Assembly (NCBI GenBank): GCA_949448405.1
Contig: CASTFX010000019.1
Location: 1 to 13,252, forward strand
Origin: an uncultured Clostridia bacterium
Lineage (GTDB): Bacteria; Bacillota; Clostridia; TANB77; CAG-508
Length of the DNA: 13,252 nt
Direction of reading: 5' to 3'
Shown: piece after piece, positions 5,489-12,214 of the stretch
How the letters are laid out: each line of letters starts with the position of its first letter
How positions within the stretch are numbered: position 1 is the stretch's first letter
The notes under the pieces: model-generated
The model's input: only the letters and a program-made list of their open reading frames with translations
What the model was told of the DNA's origin: nothing
The model's database searches: none
Made by a program: the position numbers and the translations under genes

Positions 5489-7330
5489 ATGTGTGGAATA
5501 GTAGGATATATAGGAAACACTAAAGCTTATCCTATATTAATTAATGGACTTCAAAAATTAGAGTATAGAGGATATGACTCTGCTGGAGTCTCAACAATTG
5601 AGAACGAAAAAATAGCATGTATAAAAAACAAAGGAAGAGTAAAAGAACTTGATAATATGGAAGGAACTCATTTTTTAGAAGGAACTGTAGGTATTGCTCA
5701 TACAAGATGGGCAACTCATGGAAAACCTTCTAGTATAAATTCTCACCCTCATCTTGATAGTAGTGAAACTTTCTCAGCTGTACATAATGGAATTATTGAA
5801 AATTATAATGAACTTAGAGAATTTTTAACAAATGCTGGATATAAATTTTTATCTGAAACAGATACTGAAGTTATCCCTAATCTAATTCATTACTATTATA
5901 CTAAAGAAACTGGAAATAATGAAGATAGATTTGTTCATGCAGTAAGTAGAGCAACTAAAGATTTTAAAGGAAGTTATGCAATAGCAGTTCTTTGCAAACT
6001 AGAACCAGATAAAATAGTTGTTGCTAGAAAAGACAATCCTCTAGTTCTTGGTGCTAAAGATAATGAAATGTACATAGCATCTGATATACCTGCAATACTA
6101 GAATATACAAATAACATTTACATATTAAATGATGGAGATTTAGCTGAACTTAAAGCTGGAAGTGTTAAATTCTATGATAAAGATTTTAACTCTATAGAAA
6201 AAACTCCTGAAATTATAACTTGGGATGCAAAAGCTGCTGACAAAAATGGTTATGATGATTTCATGCTAAAAGAAATCAATGAACAACCAACAGCTATTAG
6301 AGAAACAATTGGTACTAGACTTGTTAAAGGTGGTAAATGTAACTTTGACGATATAAATATTACTAAAGACTTTTTACTTGGAATCAATAGAATATATATA
6401 GTTGCTTGTGGTACAGCTATGCATGCTGGTATTGCTGCAAAACCTTTATTTGAAAGATTAGCTGGTATACCTGTTGAAGTTGATATTGCTTCTGAATTTA
6501 GATATAGAGAACCTCTTATCGATGAAAAAACATTAATTATATGTATTAGTCAGTCTGGAGAAACAGCTGATACTCTTGCAGCACTTAAAAATTCAAAAGC
6601 TATGGGTTGCAAAACTATTGCAATTTCTAATGTTATCGGAAGCTCTATAACAAGAGAAGCTGATTTCACAGTATATACACATGCAGGACCAGAAATCGCA
6701 GTTGCATCAACTAAAGCTTATACTTCTCAAGTAACAGTACTTGCACTTCTTGCAATTCATTTTGCTGAAGTACTAGGTTCTAGAGAAACAGCTTTAATTG
6801 AAACTTTAAAAGATGAAATATTAGAATTACCTTCTAAAGCAAGCATCGTTTTAGAAAATACAGATATGTTAAAAGAATTTGCTAAGAGAATCTATAAAGA
6901 AAAAGACGTTTTCTATATAGGTAGAGGTTCAGATTATGCAGCAGCTGTTGAATCTTCTTTAAAACTAAAAGAGATTTCATATGTTCACTCTGACGCATAT
7001 CAATCTGGTGAATTAAAACATGGTTCTATAGCTTTAATAGAAAATGATATAACTGTTATCGGTATTATGACTGATAGAAGATTAGTTGAGAAGTCTGTAA
7101 GCAACTTACAAGAGGTTATAACTAGAGGTGCTAAGACTCTAATTGTTACAAATCAAGATTTAGACACTAAATTATTCCCTAATATCTTGAGAATACCTGA
7201 AATTAATACACTTCTTTCTCCTGTAATTGCAGTTATACCGCTTCAACTTTTAGCTTACTTTGTTTCTAAAGAAAAAGGTCTTGACCCAGATAAGCCAAGA
7301 AACCTTGCAAAATCTGTAACAGTTGAATAA
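5489..7330 (+). CDS. glmS: Glutamine--fructose-6-phosphate aminotransferase (isomerizing)
   Basis: GlmS makes glucosamine-6-phosphate from fructose-6-phosphate and glutamine, the committed step to UDP-GlcNAc for peptidoglycan. The 613-residue protein begins MCGIVGYIG, with Cys2 as the glutaminase nucleophile; the N-terminal class II amidotransferase domain (about 1-240) has RGYDSAG, HTRWATHG and HNGIIENY. Two SIS domains follow (about 290-430 and 460-600), with CGTAMHAG, SQSGETADT and STKAYTSQ; the C-terminus is LAKSVTVE with the isomerase lysine at 608. The ATG at 5489 sits six bases after GGAGG. Only 75 bases separate it from the BofA gene, too few for a glmS ribozyme, so the usual feedback control by glucosamine-6-phosphate self-cleavage is absent here. 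A strong terminator follows. Length and motifs are fully normal. Confidence 0.98.
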   Translation: MCGIVGYIGNTKAYPILINGLQKLEYRGYDSAGVSTIENEKIACIKNKGRVKELDNMEGTHFLEGTVGIAHTRWATHGKPSSINSHPHLDSSETFSAVHNGIIENYNELREFLTNAGYKFLSETDTEVIPNLIHYYYTKETGNNEDRFVHAVSRATKDFKGSYAIAVLCKLEPDKIVVARKDNPLVLGAKDNEMYIASDIPAILEYTNNIYILNDGDLAELKAGSVKFYDKDFNSIEKTPEIITWDAKAADKNGYDDFMLKEINEQPTAIRETIGTRLVKGGKCNFDDINITKDFLLGINRIYIVACGTAMHAGIAAKPLFERLAGIPVEVDIASEFRYREPLIDEKTLIICISQSGETADTLAALKNSKAMGCKTIAISNVIGSSITREADFTVYTHAGPEIAVASTKAYTSQVTVLALLAIHFAEVLGSRETALIETLKDEILELPSKASIVLENTDMLKEFAKRIYKEKDVFYIGRGSDYAAAVESSLKLKEISYVHSDAYQSGELKHGSIALIENDITVIGIMTDRRLVEKSVSNLQEVITRGAKTLIVTNQDLDTKLFPNILRIPEINTLLSPVIAVIPLQLLAYFVSKEKGLDPDKPRNLAKSVTVE

Positions 7331-7335
7331 AATTT

Positions 7336-7368
7336 AAGAGGGCGTCCTAGATTAGGAACCCTCTTTTT
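7336..7368 (+). terminator. Intrinsic terminator of glmS
   Basis: AGAGGG pairs with CCCTCT and the inner TCCTA with TAGGA, followed by a five-T run. It begins five bases after the glmS stop codon. Confidence 0.88.
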
Positions 7369-7385
7369 GTATATAATATCAGCGT

Positions 7386-7465
7386 TTTAAAATAATTAGT
7401 ATAATACTAGGCAGTTTTAATTATTACAGTTTGATTTGCAAACTGCATACTGATTATTTTTTAAA
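7386..7465. repeat. Palindromic element (type B) between glmS and the HAD gene
   Basis: TTTAAAATAATTAGTAT at the left end pairs with ATACTGATTATTTTTTAAA at the right end, and GCAGTTT with AAACTGC inside. The left arm carries AATTAGTATA-ATA-CTAGGCAG (7394-7414), 19 of 21 identical to the left arm of the element at 4161-4287. The right end contains the TAA stop of the HAD gene (7461-7463). It may be a shorter relative of element A, and on the minus strand it could also end transcription of the HAD gene. Confidence 0.55.
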
Positions 7466-8480
7466 TTCCTCCCCTTTCTTGACGTTTTCTAACAACTGCC
7501 TTATTTACTCCTCTTAAATTGGTGTTTATCTTACAATTATTTTTTACCTTTATTCCATCTACAAATTTCTTTCTCCTCTGCACCAATGAGCTTTTTTCTT
7601 CTCTTCTTCCAATATATCCATTTATTGGAAAACTAGCTATTGTTACTTTATCTTCTCTTCCTATCTCCATTGCATATTCTTTTACTTTTTGTATTACTTC
7701 TTCACTTTCTTTTGTGAGTTCTCCATTTTCACAATTTTTTACAACAATTATTGGCATATTATTATCTAAAGCATATCTAAACATGCTAAAATCATTTGGT
7801 CCATTTCCTATACAAGTAAAATCTCTAATTCCTGTATAGGCACTTAAAAAGCTTGCAGCTTCCCCTTTTGAGGTTTCTCCATCTGTTATATCTAATCTGT
7901 AATTTTGTCTTTTTTTATTTGGAAATTTCGTAGCTCCTATATCTGTCCAACATTCTATTCCTTCTTGTTTTATAAATTTCATTATGTCTTTCATGAGCTT
8001 TTTATTTCCTGCTAAAGTAACTTTCGTTATATCTGTGTTCTCATCTAATATTTCTCCAATTAATTCTTCTGCATCTCTATATTCTATAATGCTTTCATCT
8101 TCATAATATTTCTTTACATTTCCATCTTTTGAAGCATACACATTATCTCCATCTGTATATCTAACTTCACTTGTTATTCCACCTAGTCTAATAAATTCTT
8201 CTATTATTCTCTTTCTTTTATCTGGATGCAACGTAGTTCTTATTATATACTTTCTATCTACATTATCATATATCGTTCCGCCATTGTCAGCTATAATAAA
8301 TCTTGGTGGCATAATTCCATATTTTCTGCAAGTTTCTCTTACATAACTATTAGTTCTGCCTGTTGCTGTAACAAAAGCTGTGCCGTTTCTTGATAGCTTA
8401 AGTATCTCTGCTGATAGTCTTGTATCTGTTAAATTTAATGTTCCATCTAAATCGAATATACACATACTTTTAAATTGCAA
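7461..8480 (-). CDS. HAD-IIB family hydrolase (Cof-like phosphatase) with basic C-terminal extension
   Basis: A 339-residue haloacid dehalogenase-type phosphatase. Motif I is FDLDGTL with Asp10 (nucleophile) and Asp12; motif II is VTATGR (37-42); Lys205 in SKGEA is motif III; motif IV is GNGPND (225-230), where the usual GDGPND has Asn in place of the first Asp. The insert between motifs II and III is a C2-type cap, placing it in subfamily IIB, whose members hydrolyse sugar phosphates and similar metabolites; the substrate cannot be predicted. After about residue 290 there is an unusual, strongly basic tail of about 50 residues (GRREEKSSLVQRRKKF onward). The start is a TTG at 8480 preceded by AAGGTGAT; the next ATG, at 8465, has no good site. 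It lies 20 bases downstream of rsmA and is probably cotranscribed with it. Its stop is inside a palindromic element. Confidence 0.85.
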   Translation of the reverse strand: MQFKSMCIFDLDGTLNLTDTRLSAEILKLSRNGTAFVTATGRTNSYVRETCRKYGIMPPRFIIADNGGTIYDNVDRKYIIRTTLHPDKRKRIIEEFIRLGGITSEVRYTDGDNVYASKDGNVKKYYEDESIIEYRDAEELIGEILDENTDITKVTLAGNKKLMKDIMKFIKQEGIECWTDIGATKFPNKKRQNYRLDITDGETSKGEAASFLSAYTGIRDFTCIGNGPNDFSMFRYALDNNMPIIVVKNCENGELTKESEEVIQKVKEYAMEIGREDKVTIASFPINGYIGRREEKSSLVQRRKKFVDGIKVKNNCKINTNLRGVNKAVVRKRQERGGI

Positions 8481-8500
8481 CTATATCACCTTATTTCTTT

Positions 8501-9361
8501 TTAAATTAAATTTGCTATTTTTATAAAATCATCTAGTGTTAAAGCTTCCCCTCTTATTCTTTCGTCTATATTTAGTTTATTCAAAACTTGTCTTATTCTT
8601 TCCTTATTTTTGCATATTTCTGTATTTTGCAAAGTATTAATCAAAGTTTTTCTCCTTTGCATAAAAGCATATTTTATCATCTTAAACAATTTTCCTTCAT
8701 CTTTGATTTCTTTATTCTTTTCCTTTTTTACTTCTAGAGTTATTACCTCTGATTCTACATTTGGTGATGGTATAAAAGAAGTGTTTGGCACAACAAAAAG
8801 TTTTTTAGCATTTGAATAATATTCTACTGCATATGTTATCGCTCCTGCTTCTCTAGTACCTGTTCTTGCACAAAGTCTATCTGCTACTTCTTTTTGCACC
8901 ATGACTGTTATGCTATTAAAGTTTGCCCTACTTTCTAATAATTTCATAATAATTGGTGTTGTTATATAATATGGAAGATTTGCAACTATCTTTGCACTTT
9001 TCATATTATATTTATCTATCAGCTCATTTAAGTCTACTTTTAAAACATCTTGATTAATGATTTCAATATTATCAAATAATAAAAATCTATCTTGCAAAAT
9101 CTTAATCATCTTTTTATCTAGCTCTATGCAGACAACCTTTCCTGCATTTTTTACAAGTTCATTTGTAAGAGTTCCAAGACCTGGTCCTATCTCTATAACT
9201 AAGTCGTCTTTACATATATTAGCATTCTTTATTGTATTTAATATAACTTCTTCATCTATTAAGAAATTTTGTCCTAATGACTTATTTGCAGTTACATTAT
9301 ACTTTTTCATTAAAAATTTTGTTTCGTCATGAATATTCAAATTATATGTTTCCTTTCTCAT
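8501..9361 (-). CDS. rsmA: 16S rRNA (adenine1518-N6/adenine1519-N6)-dimethyltransferase
   Basis: RsmA (KsgA) dimethylates two adjacent adenines in the 3'-terminal hairpin of 16S rRNA during late small-subunit assembly. The 286-residue protein contains the family start SLGQNFLID (28-36), the SAM-binding motif VIEIGPGLGTLT (55-66), acidic ELDKK (80-84), NQDVLK (103-108), and the catalytic motif NLPYY (128-132). The C-terminal helical domain includes FMQRRKTLINTL, which contacts the RNA. The ATG at 9361 lacks a good ribosome site; a TTG seven codons later (9340) follows AAAGGAAA and could be the true start, with no loss of the conserved domain. A promoter with correct spacing lies 24 bases upstream. 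It is the first gene of a unit with the HAD hydrolase. Confidence 0.97.
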   Translation of the reverse strand: MRKETYNLNIHDETKFLMKKYNVTANKSLGQNFLIDEEVILNTIKNANICKDDLVIEIGPGLGTLTNELVKNAGKVVCIELDKKMIKILQDRFLLFDNIEIINQDVLKVDLNELIDKYNMKSAKIVANLPYYITTPIIMKLLESRANFNSITVMVQKEVADRLCARTGTREAGAITYAVEYYSNAKKLFVVPNTSFIPSPNVESEVITLEVKKEKNKEIKDEGKLFKMIKYAFMQRRKTLINTLQNTEICKNKERIRQVLNKLNIDERIRGEALTLDDFIKIANLI

Positions 9362-9384
9362 CTTAAATTTCTCTTACCATATTC

Positions 9385-9413
9385 ATTTTACAATATTTTG
9401 GCACTTTTTTCAA
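9385..9413 (-). promoter_or_regulatory. Sigma-A-type promoter of rsmA
   Basis: On the minus strand TTGAAA (9413-9408), a 17-base spacer and TAAAAT (9390-9385) lie just upstream of the rsmA start, leaving a very short leader of about 15-20 bases. Confidence 0.6.
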
Positions 9414-9444
9414 TATTTAGCTTTATCTTTTGTAAAATTTATTG

Positions 9445-9450
9445 TATAAT
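9445..9450 (+). promoter_or_regulatory. Candidate -10 box for leuS
   Basis: A perfect TATAAT lies about 200 bases before leuS; the corresponding -35 is weak (TTTATC at 9422-9427, 17 bases away). If used, the whole inverted repeat at 9481-9611 is in the transcribed leader. Confidence 0.35.
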
Positions 9451-9480
9451 AGATACAATTTATTATAATTTAGTTTATAA

Positions 9481-9611
9481 ATTTTATATAAATATTTTTA
9501 TTTTTGCAATTTCGCGCAGTGAGCTTACTTCTTGGCTATGCTGTTCGTGAGTGGAGTGATTGAAAATCACGACAGCAAGAAATGAAGAAAATAAAAATAT
9601 TTATATAAAAT
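9481..9611. repeat. 131-bp inverted-repeat element in the leuS leader
   Basis: A 24-base arm at 9481-9504 (starting ATTTTATATAAATATTT) is repeated exactly in reverse complement at 9588-9611. Between them a second stem is formed by TTCTTG with CAAGAA and by CTGTTCGTGA with TCACGACAG (one bulged T), around a loop of about 14 bases. The GC-rich core inside an AT arm differs from its surroundings. It has no coding capacity and no T-box (TGGNACC) sequence. It could be a miniature inverted-repeat element or a structured leader RNA for leuS, ending 37 bases before the start codon. Confidence 0.65.
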
Positions 9612-9648
9612 AATAACAACATAATATAAAATTAAGGAGATGTACATT

Positions 9649-12063
9649 ATGGCTTATAATTTCAAAGAAGTAGAAAAAAAATGGCAAAAAAAATGGGAAG
9701 CGGAAGGAACATTTAATGCAAAAGATAACTACACTATGCCTAAGTGGTATGGACTTATAGAGTTTCCTTATCCATCAGGACAAGGTTTACACGTAGGACA
9801 CCCTAGAAGTTATACAGCCCTTGATATAATTGCAAGAAAAAAACGTCTTAATGGATATAACGTTTTATACCCTATCGGATTTGACGCATTTGGTCTTCCT
9901 GCCGAAAACTATGCAATAAAAAATAACATTCATCCAAGCATAGTTACAGAAGCAAATATAAATCATTTCAGAGAACAATTAAAATCAATTGGTTTTTCTT
10001 TTGACTGGTCAAGAGAAATTAATACAACTGACCCTAATTATTATAAATGGACTCAATGGATATTTATACAATTATTCAAAAAAGGACTTGCATATAAAAC
10101 AACTATGCCAATAAATTATTGCACAAGTTGTAAAGTTGGTCTTGCAAATGAAGAAGTTGTTAATGGTGTTTGTGAAAGATGTGGTGGAGAAGTTATCCAA
10201 AAAGAAAAAAGTCAATGGATGCTTAAAATCACTGAATATGCTCAAAGATTAATAGATGACCTAGATGATATTGATTATCTAGAAAAGATTAAAATTCAAC
10301 AACGTAATTGGATAGGAAAAAGTGAAGGTGCTGAAGTTAAATTTAAAATTGATGGAACAGATAAAGAACTTCTAATATATACAACCAGACCTGATACTAT
10401 GTTTGGTGCAACTTATATGGTTGTTGCTCCTGAACATAATATTATAAATGAATTAAAAGATAAAATAACTAATATTGAAGAAGTAGAAAATTATAAAACT
10501 CTAGCTAGTAAAAAATCTGATTTTGAAAGGACAGAACTTTCTAAGGAAAAAACTGGTGTTGAGATAAAAGGAATTAAGGCTGTTAACCCACTTACAAATG
10601 AGCTTATCCCTATTTGGATTTCTGATTATGTTTTAATTACATATGGTACAGGTGCAATTATGGCTGTTCCTGCTCATGATACAAGAGACTTCGAATTTGC
10701 TACAAAATTCAAGCTTCCAATTAAACAAGTTATAACCAATAACGATAACACCGTTTCTGTCTCTAAGGAAGCTTATACTGATACAGATAATGGCATACTT
10801 ATAAACTCTGGCTTTATCAATGGAATGAATGTTAAAGATGCCATAAATGCTACTATCAAATATTTAGAAGATAAAAATATCGGTAAGAAAAAAGTAAACT
10901 ATAAACTAAGAGACTGGGTATTTTCTAGACAAAGATACTGGGGAGAGCCAATACCTATGGTATATTGCGAAAAATGTGGATGGGTTCCACTTGACGAAAG
11001 CGATCTTCCTCTAAAGCTACCTGAAGTTAAGGAATTCCTACCTGGAGAAAATGGAGAATCTCCTCTTGCAAAACTTGATGCCTGGATAAATACTACATGT
11101 CCTCATTGTGGTGGAAAAGCTACAAGAGAAACTGATACAATGCCTCAATGGGCTGGTTCTTCTTGGTACTTCCTACGTTATATGGATCCTCATAATGATA
11201 AGGCTTTGGCTTCTAAAGAATCTCTTGAATATTGGGCTCCTGTTGATTGGTATAATGGTGGTATGGAACACACTACACTACACCTTCTTTACTCAAGATT
11301 TTGGTATAAGTTTTTATATGATATTGGAGTTGTTCCAACTAAAGAGCCATATTCAAAACGTACTTCTCATGGTATGATTTTAGGAAATAACGGAGAGAAA
11401 ATGTCTAAATCTAAAGGTAATGTTGTTAATCCTGATGAAATAGTTGCAGAATTTGGAGCAGATGCTTTTAGAACTTATGAAATGTTTATAGGACCTTTTG
11501 ACCAATCTACACCTTGGTCTATGGAAAGCCTTCGTGGTTGTAGTAAATTCTTAGATAGAGTTTGGAATTTGACCGATATTTTAGTAGATGGAGATAGCTA
11601 CTCTAAAGACTTCGAAAAGATGATGCACAAAGCTATTAAGAAAATCTCTGAAGATTATGAGACTATGAAATTTAACACAGCTGTATCAACCTTTATGACC
11701 ATGGTAAATGAATTTTATAGATTAAAAAGAATTAATAAAGCTGAATTTAGTACTTTCCTTATCTTACTTAACCCTATCGCACCTCATATTACAGAAGAAT
11801 TATTCTCTATTATAGGAAATACAATAACCATTTCCGAAAACACTTGGCCAGAATATGACGATAGCAAAACTATTGATGAGGAAATAGAACTTCCAATTCA
11901 AGTAAATGGAAAGCTTAAATCTACTGTAAATATTACCCTTGATAGTGATGAAAGTGTTGTAAAAGAACTTGTTCATGAAAAGATTGGTGGTCAACTAGAA
12001 GGAAAGCAAATCGTTAAAGAAATCTATGTTAAAAATAAGATATATAATATAGTTGTCAAATAA
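9649..12063 (+). CDS. leuS: Leucyl-tRNA synthetase
   Basis: LeuRS charges tRNA-Leu with leucine in the cytoplasm. The 804-residue protein is a complete bacterial class Ia enzyme: HIGH motif as HVGH (48-51) in PSGQGLHVGHP, a zinc-type knuckle CTSCKVG...CERCGG, the CP1 editing domain with TTRPDTMFGATY and GTGAIMAVPAHDTRD, a second cysteine pair set CEKCGW...CPHCGG, WYNGGMEHTTLHLLYSRFW, and KMSKS at 584-588 (GEKMSKSKGN). The C-terminal anticodon-binding and tRNA-interaction domains are present. The start is the ATG at 9649, nine bases after AAGGAG; an in-frame ATG at 9640 abuts that site and is too close. It is divergent from rsmA and preceded by a large inverted repeat rather than the T-box often found before synthetase genes. 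It contains no in-frame CGG codon. Confidence 0.98.
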   Translation: MAYNFKEVEKKWQKKWEAEGTFNAKDNYTMPKWYGLIEFPYPSGQGLHVGHPRSYTALDIIARKKRLNGYNVLYPIGFDAFGLPAENYAIKNNIHPSIVTEANINHFREQLKSIGFSFDWSREINTTDPNYYKWTQWIFIQLFKKGLAYKTTMPINYCTSCKVGLANEEVVNGVCERCGGEVIQKEKSQWMLKITEYAQRLIDDLDDIDYLEKIKIQQRNWIGKSEGAEVKFKIDGTDKELLIYTTRPDTMFGATYMVVAPEHNIINELKDKITNIEEVENYKTLASKKSDFERTELSKEKTGVEIKGIKAVNPLTNELIPIWISDYVLITYGTGAIMAVPAHDTRDFEFATKFKLPIKQVITNNDNTVSVSKEAYTDTDNGILINSGFINGMNVKDAINATIKYLEDKNIGKKKVNYKLRDWVFSRQRYWGEPIPMVYCEKCGWVPLDESDLPLKLPEVKEFLPGENGESPLAKLDAWINTTCPHCGGKATRETDTMPQWAGSSWYFLRYMDPHNDKALASKESLEYWAPVDWYNGGMEHTTLHLLYSRFWYKFLYDIGVVPTKEPYSKRTSHGMILGNNGEKMSKSKGNVVNPDEIVAEFGADAFRTYEMFIGPFDQSTPWSMESLRGCSKFLDRVWNLTDILVDGDSYSKDFEKMMHKAIKKISEDYETMKFNTAVSTFMTMVNEFYRLKRINKAEFSTFLILLNPIAPHITEELFSIIGNTITISENTWPEYDDSKTIDEEIELPIQVNGKLKSTVNITLDSDESVVKELVHEKIGGQLEGKQIVKEIYVKNKIYNIVVK

Positions 12064-12085
12064 AATTATATAATACCAAAAATAT

Positions 12086-12132
12086 AAGCTTTAATCGTAT
12101 CCTAATTTTAGGATATTGATTAAAGCTTTTTT
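12086..12132 (+). terminator. Intrinsic terminator of leuS
   Basis: AAGCTTTAATC pairs with GATTAAAGCTT and the inner TATCCTAA with TTAGGATA, a long stem followed by six T residues. It begins 23 bases after the leuS stop. The A/T-rich opposite flank might let it also stop transcripts of the convergent gene ending at 12215. Confidence 0.85.
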
Positions 12133-12214
12133 GTTTATCTTTGCTTGACAATTTACATTCGTTTTATTATTGCATATTATTTATTGATATACGAATTTTT
12201 GTTGATAATCTTGT

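Noticed and set aside
9505..9648. T-box riboswitch before leuS
   Set aside because: No TGGNACC-type T-box sequence or associated terminator could be found in the leader.
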